From Bacteroidales bacterium (GTDB taxonomy: Bacteria; Bacteroidota; Bacteroidia; Bacteroidales; Muribaculaceae): a stretch of 40,245 nt of DNA. The notes beneath the pieces are model-generated. The model saw nothing but the letters and a program-made list of their open reading frames with translations. It did not search any database and had not been told where the DNA came from. Positions 7,189-15,501 of this stretch are shown piece by piece; within the stretch, counting starts at the first letter, position 1, and each line of letters opens with the position of its first letter. Location: contig JAAVGM010000037.1 in NCBI GenBank assembly GCA_014800245.1, positions 1 through 40,245 on the forward strand. Reading direction: 5' to 3'. The translations under genes were made by a program, and so were the position numbers.

Positions 7189-7260
7189 ATCCTTTATCTT
7201 TAATTTCCTTAATTCCCTTAATTTCCTTTCCCTATTAATCCCCTTATTCCCTTTACTCTC
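7189..7260 (-). repeat. Degenerate polypurine 9-bp repeats between the exporter genes
   Basis: On the minus strand the spacer is nearly all purine and T, built of units such as GAGAGTAAG, GAGAGTAAA, GGGAATAAG, GAAATTAAG and GGAATTAAG. It ends in AAAGGAT directly before the ATG. It could supply several ribosome-binding registers or vary in length. Confidence 0.5.
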
Positions 7261-7272
7261 CTTACTCTCAAA

Positions 7273-8064
7273 TTAAAACATGCTAACCCCCATCATCAAC
7301 ATCCCTAACCCGAGACCAAAAGAAAGACAGAATGTAAGCACCAATGCATTCATCAGTCTGCCGAATGCGCAGATATAATGCCTGTCAAGCATATCAGAGA
7401 ATGAATTGATGAACGGTATCCCCGGCACAAGATATAACACGCTCGTTGCCACGGCTATATCCGGAGTGGTACTGAGTCCGAACAGACCATCTCCGGCAGC
7501 CAATACAGAAGACAAGAAAGCGCATGCCACGACAGTGAGACGATAATCCACCTTCTTTTCCGAAAGGAATATCTTCAGATAATAGCCTAAGAATGTAGCC
7601 ACAAAAACAACGGCCATCGCTATCCAGTCGCCTCCAAAGAGACGGCAGAAGGAGGCATTTGCACACGACACAATAAACGGAAGGTTGAATAGATTCTTGT
7701 AAGGAACATTTACAAGACGATGAAACACATCTCTCGCCTCCTCAAAGCATATCTTGCCGTCGGCAATCTGCCAGCTCAGTTTGCTGAGACGAGTATTGAG
7801 ATCAAAACTGATCGGTCCTTCTCCTATGGATGTGATTGCCGTGACGCATTCATGAAATTCCTTATCATGCACTGTCAGATGTATATGCCTCGGAAGGATA
7901 GTGATCTCCACTGTCATCCCGTAAGCTTCGGCAATACGTGTGACATTCTTTTCAAGACGGATGCATGTGCTCGCGCTCGTGAAGAGCGCCGAACTATAAT
8001 CTGCAAGAAATGCACACATCTCCGTGGTAGGGATGGTGCATTTCCTATTAATCTCTTGAGTCAT
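7273..8064 (-). CDS. Threonine/serine exporter family protein, large subunit (YjjP/ThrE N-terminal type)
   Basis: 263 residues. A soluble N-terminal region of about 110 residues contains the DUF1212/ThrE signature (a GASTxRxE-like segment reads SASTCIRLEKNVTRIAEAYG). It is followed by about five membrane helices, including the segments FNLPFIVSCANASFCRLFGGDW and LYLVPGIPFINSFSDMLD. It pairs with the YjjB-like gene 84 bases downstream to form a two-component exporter. It starts 20 bases after the stop of the small membrane protein gene, suggesting one transcript. Confidence 0.83.
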   Translation of the reverse strand: MTQEINRKCTIPTTEMCAFLADYSSALFTSASTCIRLEKNVTRIAEAYGMTVEITILPRHIHLTVHDKEFHECVTAITSIGEGPISFDLNTRLSKLSWQIADGKICFEEARDVFHRLVNVPYKNLFNLPFIVSCANASFCRLFGGDWIAMAVVFVATFLGYYLKIFLSEKKVDYRLTVVACAFLSSVLAAGDGLFGLSTTPDIAVATSVLYLVPGIPFINSFSDMLDRHYICAFGRLMNALVLTFCLSFGLGLGMLMMGVSMF

Positions 8065-8084
8065 AACCTTGATTATAATCTCTC

Positions 8085-8309
8085 TTATACAAGCTCCTCA
8101 TCATATTCTATCACATCCGAATCATGACGGCTGTTGATATCCCCGGGGATATAGAATTCATCCCCTTCGCTTCCCATCTCCATAGGATGAACGGCTTGCA
8201 AATTAGGTTTATGAAATTCTTTTCTTTTATGGTGATGAAAAATATCGTATATCATCACTATAATCGCGAATGCCGCGATAACAATCCAGGTAATAAGTGC
8301 TGTTTCCAT
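8085..8309 (-). CDS. Small single-pass membrane protein, unknown function
   Basis: 74 residues with one N-terminal membrane helix (ALITWIVIAAFAIIVMIYDIF), a basic His-rich stop-transfer segment (HHHKRKEFHK), and an acidic tail (GSEGDEFYIPGD...DSDVIEYDEELV). The ATG at 8309 is used; an in-frame TTG at 8330 lies inside an inverted repeat and is unlikely. It sits between ureD and the exporter pair, so it may be expressed with either. I do not recognise a family. Confidence 0.6.
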   Translation of the reverse strand: METALITWIVIAAFAIIVMIYDIFHHHKRKEFHKPNLQAVHPMEMGSEGDEFYIPGDINSRHDSDVIEYDEELV

Positions 8310-8310
8310 A

Positions 8311-8352
8311 GTTATTAAAATAAGTTTCAATTATATTCTTTATTTTAATAAC
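8311..8352. repeat. 13-bp perfect inverted repeat between ureD and the small membrane gene
   Basis: GTTATTAAAATAA (8311-8323) and its complement at 8340-8352, with a 16-base loop. It ends one base before the ATG at 8309. All but two base pairs of the stem are A-T, so it is weak as a terminator. Confidence 0.55.
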
Positions 8353-8372
8353 AATCCGGAAAGAAAATTTCC

Positions 8373-9335
8373 CTATCTCCAAGGAAATTCGGGAGGCACA
8401 GGCTTACCCTTTACCTGCATTCTTACCTTAGAGCAGAACTCTCTGACAATCTTCTTTACAGGCCCGGGCTCCATTCCCAAGACCTTGAAGAGCAATCCTG
8501 CATCGTTGGGAAGATGCGTGATTCCTACAGCTATATTCTTTTCGCGGTCGATGAATGCATCAGTAGCTTCATAGATCTTGTCGGCATTCTCCTTGGGAGT
8601 CATTACGATCACATTGGCAAACACATCATAATGTCCCATTACACCTAACTGCCTCACCGGAACCACATTGGGATCAATCACAAACTTCTCCCGGAAGAGC
8701 TGCTCGCCGTCGGGACGCTCCCCATGACTGCAAACGGAAAGAATATCATATTGGAAAAGCTCGCCATCCTTATAGTATTTTCTTCCTCCCATATATATCT
8801 CGGAATAGAATACAGTGGCTGTGGGATGCACATTCAGACGCGTATCGCTTATGAAGCGCGTATGCTTGCAAGGGATCACCGGCTCAGGCATAAACTCTAA
8901 ATAAGCGTTCTCTTCAAGAACGATATTCTGAATCATTCCTGAATAGTTATAACGCATCTCTGCAAGTTTGGTGGCAGCGCCTGTCGATACCCACGCAAAA
9001 GCATCTTTCCTTACGGTGATATCCTGCTGATAGCGGTCGCCGTCAACGTTCGGTCCTCCCGAAGAAAGGATGTAGAGACACGGCATCTCCGGCATCGCCT
9101 CATCAAAATAAAGTTCTTGTTGGGCAATCAATGGCACTCTTCGGTCGAGATCACGCAGGATGCTCTTCCCTCTCGGATCGAGCTCGAAGCCGAGACGCAG
9201 ATAGCCATGTTTGCCGGGAGCGCCTACATACATCTGCGGAGGCTCCGTGAGATAGGGCTGCATCTCCCGGGCGGTGGAGAAATCCACCTCCGGGATTGTA
9301 GTATCCTTTAGTTTTTCAAATGGCTGTAACGGCAT
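8373..9335 (-). CDS. ureD: Urease accessory protein UreD (UreH)
   Basis: 320 residues. UreD is the scaffold that binds apo-urease and, with UreF and UreG, forms the complex that delivers nickel. Family features include YLLSSGGPNVDGDRYQQDI-like text (LYILSSGGPNVDGDRY), WVSTGAATKLAEM, NAYLEFMPEPVIPCKHTRF and FSEIYMGGRKYY-like text. Length is typical or slightly long. It starts three bases after the ureG stop, the last of the contiguous accessory genes. Confidence 0.92.
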   Translation of the reverse strand: MPLQPFEKLKDTTIPEVDFSTAREMQPYLTEPPQMYVGAPGKHGYLRLGFELDPRGKSILRDLDRRVPLIAQQELYFDEAMPEMPCLYILSSGGPNVDGDRYQQDITVRKDAFAWVSTGAATKLAEMRYNYSGMIQNIVLEENAYLEFMPEPVIPCKHTRFISDTRLNVHPTATVFYSEIYMGGRKYYKDGELFQYDILSVCSHGERPDGEQLFREKFVIDPNVVPVRQLGVMGHYDVFANVIVMTPKENADKIYEATDAFIDREKNIAVGITHLPNDAGLLFKVLGMEPGPVKKIVREFCSKVRMQVKGKPVPPEFPWR

Positions 9336-9338
9336 ATC

Positions 9339-9965
9339 TTATTCCTCTTTTTTATCGAAAAGCGCCATCTTGAAGATGAGATCCACAAGCTCGTCAACCC
9401 CCTCTCCTGTCATGGCATTGGTGAACACGAACGGCTTGCCGGGACGCATAAGCTTTGAATCATGGTCCATCACCTCAAGGCTGGCATGCACATAGGGGGC
9501 AAGGTCGGTCTTGTTGATCACAAGGATGTCACTCTGCGATATGCCGGGGCCATCCTTGCGCGGAATCTTATCGCCGGCAGCCACATCTATCACATAGATA
9601 AAGAAGTCAACGAGCGCCGGGCTGAAAGTCAAGGTGAGGTTATCGCCGCCTGATTCTATAAGCACTATATCTGTGTCGGGGAATTTCTCTTCCATCTCCT
9701 CCACAGCAGCGATATTCATTGACGGGTCTTCACGCACTGCTGTGTGAGGGCATGCACCGGTCTCTACGCCTATGATCTTATCCTCGGCCAATACCCCTTT
9801 GAGGGTCTTGCGCACGTGCTTGGCATCTTCGGTGGTGACAATATCATTGGTGATGATAAGAACTTTCTGACCGAGTTCGAGGAGGCGTGGAGTGATTGCC
9901 TCGATAAGGGCAGTCTTTCCTGATCCTACCGGACCGCCCACTCCTATTCTGCATGTCTGTGACAT
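9339..9965 (-). CDS. ureG: Urease accessory GTPase UreG
   Basis: 208-residue SIMIBI-class GTPase that couples GTP hydrolysis to nickel insertion. The P-loop GGPVGSGKT is at residues 10-18, the nickel-binding Cys-Pro-His motif is C72-P73-H74 ([11 protein letters not shown]), then [15 protein letters not shown] and the guanine-specificity motif NKTD. Length is standard. It lies between ureF (36 bases upstream) and ureD (3 bases downstream). Confidence 0.97.
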   Translation of the reverse strand: MSQTCRIGVGGPVGSGKTALIEAITPRLLELGQKVLIITNDIVTTEDAKHVRKTLKGVLAEDKIIGVETGACPHTAVREDPSMNIAAVEEMEEKFPDTDIVLIESGGDNLTLTFSPALVDFFIYVIDVAAGDKIPRKDGPGISQSDILVINKTDLAPYVHASLEVMDHDSKLMRPGKPFVFTNAMTGEGVDELVDLIFKMALFDKKEE

Positions 9966-10001
9966 AATATATTTCGATTTTTGGATTTTAAAATGATGAT
10001 T

Positions 10002-10706
10002 TTAGTTCATGAACATTCGCATCGCCCCTTTTTCATGTAGCGATGCAAGAATATCAAGTTCGGGAAAGAAAGCATTCATATCTTTCAATTCCATTTGGCT
10101 TGCTTCGTTGTAGAGACCTTCTACACGATCGGAAAGATCGAAGAGGATCTTCTGTGTGTCGTAATGCGACACTTTCACGCATCTTAAGGCAGCTGAAAGC
10201 ACCATATTCACCACCCCATACTGATGGGCGCAGAAAAGATCCTTTTCGTTCACCCCAGCGGCGGCATATGCTATCCCCTGAGCTATCGGGAATGTACCCG
10301 GAGTCTTGTCGCTCTTTATCTCCTCGAGCCATCTTGCTATTATAGGGCTGTCGAATAGCTTTGTGGCAAGTTCGGCAAACTTTTTACCCATTCTCTTCAG
10401 CATTAATCTTGCCTCATCATTCATCTTGAAAAGAATGAGCATTCTATCGGCCTCGGCAATCTTGTCGTAATCCCCCTTAAGGAAAGCACGATGGGCATGA
10501 AGGGCTGCCACCCCATCGCTATATGCAGCCTGGAGCGACTGGCTCCATACAAACTCCCGCAGTGTCTTGGCATCCTTCACCATATTCTCGAAGCCGGCTG
10601 TCTCCAATCCATTGGAGAATGAGAATGTGCCGACAGGGAATGTGGAATCGGTGAATTGCAGGAGCCTTGATATGGCAGCGAAATTAGAATCAGTGGGTGT
10701 GCTCAT
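10002..10706 (-). CDS. ureF: Urease accessory protein UreF
   Basis: 234 residues, all-helical UreF family. UreF bridges UreD and UreG and acts as a GTPase-activating or fidelity factor. Recognisable segments are LLQFTDSTFPVGTFSFSNGLETAG near the N-terminus and KTPGTFPIAQGIAYAAAGV in the middle, followed by MVLSAALRCVKVSHYDTQKILF. It overlaps the end of ureE by 17 bases, suggesting translational coupling. Confidence 0.94.
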   Translation of the reverse strand: MSTPTDSNFAAISRLLQFTDSTFPVGTFSFSNGLETAGFENMVKDAKTLREFVWSQSLQAAYSDGVAALHAHRAFLKGDYDKIAEADRMLILFKMNDEARLMLKRMGKKFAELATKLFDSPIIARWLEEIKSDKTPGTFPIAQGIAYAAAGVNEKDLFCAHQYGVVNMVLSAALRCVKVSHYDTQKILFDLSDRVEGLYNEASQMELKDMNAFFPELDILASLHEKGAMRMFMN

Positions 10707-11319
10707 GGGCTATGCCGTTTTCATCAAAATGAATATGTGTGGTAGGATGATGATGATGCCCCCCTTCTCCATGTGCATGGCTTTCATGACCCGCTCCGCC
10801 GAATAGACGGCGAATCTCATGAGGAGCAAGATAAGGGATAATCTCAAGACCTTGCTGGAATTCAAATGCTACACCCTCAAGATGATGCGTCTCCATCACA
10901 GATAACATCACTTTCTTATCCACCGTGAGAGGAACATACACCTTTGTGCCTTTCACTACGGCGGGCCAGTGCTGATTGCCGATGGCATGACCTAACTCTA
11001 CAGAACGGCGGATAATTGTTTCCGGGCTCTGATCTGCCAACGAGCCGAGATCGATCACAAGCACCGGATTAAGCTCGATTTTCAATACGGCGGCTTTCTT
11101 AGTTTCGGGATCATAATCAATCACATCTCCATCCACCACCTGTGTGTGGCGCTTGAGAGCCACGGGATATTCTTCGCCGCTTGTTCCTTTAGTGAGGAAA
11201 CGACTTTTCTGAGCTGTCCACTGATCAAGGAATATATAATCGATATCCGCATCTGCGAGCTTCTCCTTCCATGCCGCATCGCGGTTCATATTTCCTAAGA
11301 TTTCGCTATATACTTTCAT
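10690..11319 (-). CDS. ureE: Urease accessory protein UreE, nickel chaperone with His-rich tail
   Basis: 209 residues, longer than the roughly 150-residue norm. The N-terminal domain is followed by a metal-binding domain (LGHAIGNQHWPAVVKGTKVYVPL, METHHLEGVAFEFQQG). The His-rich C-terminus (HESHAHGEGGHHHHP, THIHFDENGIAHEHTH) is suited to storing or handing over nickel. It is first of the accessory genes and is separated from ureC by a terminator-containing gap. Confidence 0.94.
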   Translation of the reverse strand: MKVYSEILGNMNRDAAWKEKLADADIDYIFLDQWTAQKSRFLTKGTSGEEYPVALKRHTQVVDGDVIDYDPETKKAAVLKIELNPVLVIDLGSLADQSPETIIRRSVELGHAIGNQHWPAVVKGTKVYVPLTVDKKVMLSVMETHHLEGVAFEFQQGLEIIPYLAPHEIRRLFGGAGHESHAHGEGGHHHHPTTHIHFDENGIAHEHTH

Positions 11320-11466
11320 CTTTTGTCAATAATGTTTTCTAATTCTGTTTTACACTCAATTCGCCCCTGTCGAAATATTTTAACATTTATTCCATCCCTA
11401 TTGTTAAAAAGGATAAATTGATGAAAAGGTTCATAAAGGACATAAAATTTTTTTGCATCCTCAAAA

Positions 11467-11496
11467 AAAGACGCGACCTGTGCAGATCGCGTCTTT
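11467..11496 (-). terminator. Terminator between ureC and ureE
   Basis: AAAGACGCGA (11467-11476) pairs perfectly with TCGCGTCTTT (11487-11496). On the minus strand a run of seven T follows. It lies about 30 bases after the ureC stop and about 150 bases before the ureE start, inside the urease locus. Confidence 0.85.
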
Positions 11497-11527
11497 ACTA
11501 TGATTATTTCTATACTTACTCCAAGAA

Positions 11528-13246
11528 TTAGCTGAACCAATAGAGCTGAGCCAAAGGAAGAACCTTTGCCGGCGGCACTGTAGCCAAGTGACCGTCAACC
11601 GTAACATCGAATGTCTCGGGATTGACTTCGATACGGGGAGTAGCGGTATTGCGCAACATATCATGCTTAGTGAGCTGACGAGTGCCTCTTACAGGATAGA
11701 GGAGGCTCTTCAAGCCATATTTCTCACCGATATTGTTTGCCATCGAAGCCTGGCTCACGAAGCTATAGCGAGTCTTGAAGAGAGCCTCTCCAAACGCACC
11801 ATACATCGGACGCATAATCTTAGGCTGCGGTGTGGTAAGCGATGCGTTCGGGTCGCCCATGTTTGCCCAGTTGATAAAACCGCCCTTGATCACAAGCTGA
11901 GGCTTGGTGCCGAAGAAAGCGGGCTCCCAAAGCACGAGGTCGGCCATCTTGCCCTTTTCGATAGATCCGAGCACATCAGAGATACCATAGCAGATTGCAG
12001 GGTTAAGCGTGATCTGAGCAAGATAACGAAGCACACGGAAGTTGTCATTGTTATCTGAATCCTCAGGAAGCTTTCCTCTCACCTGCTTCATATAAGAAGC
12101 CATCTGGAATGTACGCATGAAAGATTCTCCTACACGTCCCATTGCCTGAGAGTCGGAAGAAACCATGGAGATGATTCCAAGATCGTGGAATACATTCTCT
12201 GCAGCCTGAGTCTCCGGACGAACACGGCTCTCTGCAAATGCCACATCTGAAGGGATGTTCGGATTAAGGTTATGACAAACCATAATCATATCGAAGAGCT
12301 CTGCCTGAGAGTTGATACCGAAAGGAAGAGTCGGGTTGGTTGAAGAAGGAAGCACATTCATCATTGAAGCCACCTTCAAAAGGTCGGGAGCGTGACCGCC
12401 ACCTGCACCCTCTGTGTGGTAGGTATGGATTGTACGTCCATCGATTGCTGCAAGAGTGTCCTCTACATAGCCGCTCTCATTAAGCGTATCTGTGTGGATT
12501 GCCACCTGCACATCGAATTTATCAGCGATTCCCATACAGCTGCGGATAGCTGCCGGAGTCGCACCCCAGTCTTCATGAATCTTGAAACCACAAGCACCAG
12601 CCTCAATCTGATTGCTTAGAATCTCATCATTCGAACAGTTACCCTTTCCAAGGAAACCAAGGTTGATGGGAAGAGCATCGGCTGCCTGAAGCATCTTCTC
12701 GATATTCCACGGACCGGAAGTGATGGTCGTTCCGTTAGAACCGTCTGTCGGACCGATACCGCCACCAATCAAAGTTGTGATACCGTTTGAAAGACACTCA
12801 TAAGCCTGCTGGGGAGCCACCATATGAACGTGACCGTCGATACCGGCTGCTGTAAGGATCATGTGCTCGCCGGAAATGGCATCCGTAGAAGGACCTGTAA
12901 CAAGGTCGGGAGATACACCCTTCATTATATTCGGGTTACCTGCCTTACCGATACCTGCAATCTTGCCGTCCTTAATACCTACGTCAGCCTTAACTACGCC
13001 TAAAACGGGATCGAGGATAGTGACATTTGTGATCACAAGGTCGAGGCTGCCTCCATCAGAAGTGCATTCGTTTGCAAGACCCATGCCATCGCGCAAAGTC
13101 TTGCCACCGCCATAGACCACCTCATCTCCATATACACGAAGATCCTTTTCAATCTCTACATATAGATCGGTGTTTCCCAATCTGATTTTATCTCCTACGG
13201 TCGGACCGAAGAGCATATTGTTTTCTTGTCTCGAAACTACTGCCAT
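11528..13246 (-). CDS. ureC: Urease alpha subunit
   Basis: 572-residue catalytic subunit hydrolysing urea to ammonia and carbamate. All active-site residues are present: nickel ligands H139 and H141 (GIDGHVHM), the carbamylated lysine K222 ([12 protein letters not shown]), H251 ([12 protein letters not shown]), H277 ([15 protein letters not shown]), D365 ([11 protein letters not shown]), and flap residues C324-H325 (MVCHNL). Numbering runs five above the Klebsiella enzyme. The start is six bases after the ureB stop. A terminator follows at 11467-11496. Confidence 0.98.
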   Translation of the reverse strand: MAVVSRQENNMLFGPTVGDKIRLGNTDLYVEIEKDLRVYGDEVVYGGGKTLRDGMGLANECTSDGGSLDLVITNVTILDPVLGVVKADVGIKDGKIAGIGKAGNPNIMKGVSPDLVTGPSTDAISGEHMILTAAGIDGHVHMVAPQQAYECLSNGITTLIGGGIGPTDGSNGTTITSGPWNIEKMLQAADALPINLGFLGKGNCSNDEILSNQIEAGACGFKIHEDWGATPAAIRSCMGIADKFDVQVAIHTDTLNESGYVEDTLAAIDGRTIHTYHTEGAGGGHAPDLLKVASMMNVLPSSTNPTLPFGINSQAELFDMIMVCHNLNPNIPSDVAFAESRVRPETQAAENVFHDLGIISMVSSDSQAMGRVGESFMRTFQMASYMKQVRGKLPEDSDNNDNFRVLRYLAQITLNPAICYGISDVLGSIEKGKMADLVLWEPAFFGTKPQLVIKGGFINWANMGDPNASLTTPQPKIMRPMYGAFGEALFKTRYSFVSQASMANNIGEKYGLKSLLYPVRGTRQLTKHDMLRNTATPRIEVNPETFDVTVDGHLATVPPAKVLPLAQLYWFS

Positions 13247-13252
13247 GGCGGA

Positions 13253-13825
13253 TTATTTTTTAATTTCGTTTTCAGTATATTCCGCTTCGGCTTCATCTTC
13301 CGAGACGGTTTTATATCCATATTCCTTAACTCGACGCAAAGCCTCTATCTTCTTGGGATAGAACACCGGAGTATCCTCCAGACCGGTGTAACCATTCACA
13401 AGGTCGTCGAAACCGATCACTCTGCGCTTGCCGGCGTAGGCCACGAGCTCCACCTCTTTCTCTTCACCGGGTTCGAAACGTATAGCTGTAGTTGCAGGGA
13501 TATTGAGGTGATAACCGAAAGCCTTGCTGCGGTCGAACTCCATGTAGCGGTTCACTTCAAAGAAATGGAAGTGCGAACCTATCTGCACAGGGCGGTCGCC
13601 GGTGTTACGCACGGTAAGCTTTACAGTACGTCGGTCAGAATTGTAATCTATATTGCCCTCGGCAAGAATAACTCCGCCTACGGGGACATAATCTTTAGGT
13701 GTGAAACCCGGAGTGTTAGGATATGCTATATCCGGAGTGCCGGGGAAGACGCCGTTAGGCTGGGAATAAGTTGCCTCAGGCGCTGCTTGTGTGTTTGCGG
13801 TGTTTCCGCTTGTTGTATCACTCAT
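13253..13825 (-). CDS. ureB: Urease beta subunit with terminal extensions
   Basis: 190 residues, against about 100-110 for a stand-alone beta subunit. The conserved core runs from about residue 45 ([17 protein letters not shown]) through [40 protein letters not shown] and VNGYTG. The N-terminal 44 residues are rich in Thr, Pro, Asn and Ala (probably disordered). The last 35 or so are charged ([22 protein letters not shown]). No signal peptide or other fused domain is visible. It lies between ureA and ureC. Confidence 0.95.
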   Translation of the reverse strand: MSDTTSGNTANTQAAPEATYSQPNGVFPGTPDIAYPNTPGFTPKDYVPVGGVILAEGNIDYNSDRRTVKLTVRNTGDRPVQIGSHFHFFEVNRYMEFDRSKAFGYHLNIPATTAIRFEPGEEKEVELVAYAGKRRVIGFDDLVNGYTGLEDTPVFYPKKIEALRRVKEYGYKTVSEDEAEAEYTENEIKK

Positions 13826-13904
13826 AACTTTGTCTTCTTAATAATAACGAGTTTTCATGTTGTCGGCGATTTCAGACCGGTAGATGTCCGCTATCTCCTT
13901 CAGA

Positions 13905-14207
13905 TCACTTAATCGGGGAGTGGATGCTGACAAGACGAGATCCGTCGGTGAACACAGCTTCCACCTGCAAAAGCGTAATCATATCTGCCACCCCTTCCAT
14001 CACCTGCTCTTTGGTCAGGACGTTGGCCGCATCATGCATCACTTCCTCTACTGTTTTGCCCTCTCTCGCCCCCTCAAGCGCCGCGCTTGTGATATAAGCC
14101 ACTGCTTCGGGATAATTCAGCTTCAACCCTTTCTTCAGACGGCGCTCGGCTATTAGCCCTACCATAAGAAGAGTCAGCTTGTCTTGTTCTTTTGGCGTAA
14201 AATGCAT
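13905..14207 (-). CDS. ureA: Urease gamma subunit
   Basis: 100 residues, the standard size. Family text includes [37 protein letters not shown] near the start and [18 protein letters not shown] at the end. It is the first gene of ureABC. A 79-base gap separates it from ureB. Confidence 0.97.
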   Translation of the reverse strand: MHFTPKEQDKLTLLMVGLIAERRLKKGLKLNYPEAVAYITSAALEGAREGKTVEEVMHDAANVLTKEQVMEGVADMITLLQVEAVFTDGSRLVSIHSPIK

Positions 14208-14287
14208 AATAATTTCTTTTTGGAGATTATTTTTCCGATTGATTCATATAGTCTTCGAACGCAGAGCTTAAGTGCGACCGCAAACCA

Positions 14288-14295
14288 CAAATATA
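14288..14295 (-). promoter_or_regulatory. Candidate -7 box of the urease operon
   Basis: TATATTTG on the minus strand (TAnnTTTG), about 80 bases before the ureA ATG. A TTTTG occurs 12 bases upstream, too close for a standard -33 box, so the promoter may need an activator. No NikR- or urea-regulator-like site was recognised. Confidence 0.45.
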
Positions 14296-14377
14296 TTTTT
14301 AAACAATCAAAATTCGATTTTGGTTTTCTCACTTTGGAAAAAAAGAAAAAATAACTTTTGAAAAAGTGAAAAAAATA

Positions 14378-14404
14378 ATCCCACTTCATTCTATGGAGTG
14401 GGAT
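14378..14404 (-). terminator. Terminator downstream of the 68-residue membrane protein gene
   Basis: ATCCCACT (14378-14385 region) pairs with AGTGGGAT. On the minus strand it is followed by ATTATTTTTTTC. It isolates ureA from upstream transcription and supports the small gene at 14526 being transcribed. Confidence 0.75.
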
Positions 14405-14525
14405 CACTTTACTTTTTAGAATTAATTTTTACTAAGAATTTGAATAAATGTAAATTGTAAATACAGAATGATTTTAAATGTTTCGCACTTGTGTCTCTTC
14501 CTTTAGAATATAAATCACAAAAATC

Positions 14526-14732
14526 TTATCGTCCAAGAAACTTGCGAAATAGATTCTGAGAAGTGATCACCTCATCTCTCTCCTCAACCTCCTTGCGAAG
14601 AACCTTTGTCTCTTCTTCCTCGTTTTGGAAGTTTCCTGAAAAAAGCTGGTTGATTCCCAAGAGGATCATAACCATTGCCACCAATATGATCAATACCAAC
14701 ATACCTTTTAAAATTAAGATCATATTTACCAT
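14526..14732 (-). CDS. Small membrane protein, unknown function
   Basis: 68 residues: one hydrophobic helix (MILILKGMLVLIILVAMVMILLGINQLF) followed by a charged, probably helical or coiled tail (NEEEETKVLRKEVEERDEV). Start is at 14732 or at the in-frame ATG at 14723. A minus-strand terminator lies about 120 bases downstream. No family recognised. The composition looks like a real membrane anchor, not a chance ORF. Confidence 0.6.
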   Translation of the reverse strand: MVNMILILKGMLVLIILVAMVMILLGINQLFSGNFQNEEEETKVLRKEVEERDEVITSQNLFRKFLGR

Positions 14733-15501
14733 TGTTAACTACGATTATTATTTGTGTTTACTAAACCATAATTATTATCTCTACAACTCCAAGATATCTT
14801 CGACTTGTGTATTTTCATCTCTTATAACATTTTTATTCGAAAATGTTTCATAAAAAATTTACAAAATTCTTAAAAAAGTTTAAAATTATTATATTATTCG
14901 TTGATTATAAATAAATTACTAAAATAATCATATGCTTATCCTCAAAAATCCTAATTGGATAAAGGAAAAGTCCGTACGCAGATCGCCTTACGGCTTGTTA
15001 CGCAAGATTTAAGCAGATTGAACGGGGATTTTTATATAGGTATTTTTAGATATATCCGGGAGCAGAGTAAAAAAGCAGATAGTTCTGACCTGCCGGTCAG
15101 CGGAGATCCGAGCAGGACACATACGAATGAAGATTCGGCTCCCATCTACCAAGACCGACAGGTCTAATTTTATCTCATAGATAATGAAATAAGTCAGGAT
15201 AAGGATTGTGTGTTCTTAGATTCACTCTTAACCCACGGATGCGGGTTAGTAGTACCACAATAGGTAGTACTACGATAGAAAGAAAATTTCACTTTGCTCC
15301 CCTCTGCAATTATATTTTCTATAATTACTATTAAACCATATTAAGATATCAAATGTTATAATGTCGAACAGCGAAGCAATGAGCTCTTCTTAAAATCAGA
15401 ATACAGCAAGTTGAGCCTCAAAATTTCACAGTTCACAGTTTCTATTAAGAAACTCCCACAAGAAAATGAAAAACATCAATAAAGGTTAAAACATTAGTGT
15501 T
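14733..15501. other. Gene-free region with RNA-like hairpins upstream of the LRR gene
   Basis: I see no convincing gene here. The first 220 bases are very AT-rich. From about 14970 the composition changes. A 78-base nested inverted repeat lies at 15087-15164, then AACCC/GGGTT (15230-15247), then TAGTAGTACC/GGTAGTACTA (15247-15272). A short GTTTCT/AGAAAC pair lies near 15440. An ATG-started frame at 14955-15167 crosses these palindromes and is probably not coding. No TAnnTTTG promoter for the LRR gene was found. Confidence 0.5.
15087..15164. repeat. Nested inverted repeat
   Basis: Outer arms GACCTGCCGGTC (15087-15098) and GACCGACAGGTC (15153-15164) pair at 11 of 12 positions. Inner arms GGAG..CCGA (15102-15111) pair with TCGGCTCC (15135-15142) around a bulged AT. 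No T-run follows directly, so it does not look like a simple terminator. Confidence 0.6.

Noticed and set aside
14955-15167. 70-codon plus-strand frame before the LRR gene
   Set aside because: It spans the nested inverted repeat; its sequence is explained by the palindromes and resembles no protein I know.
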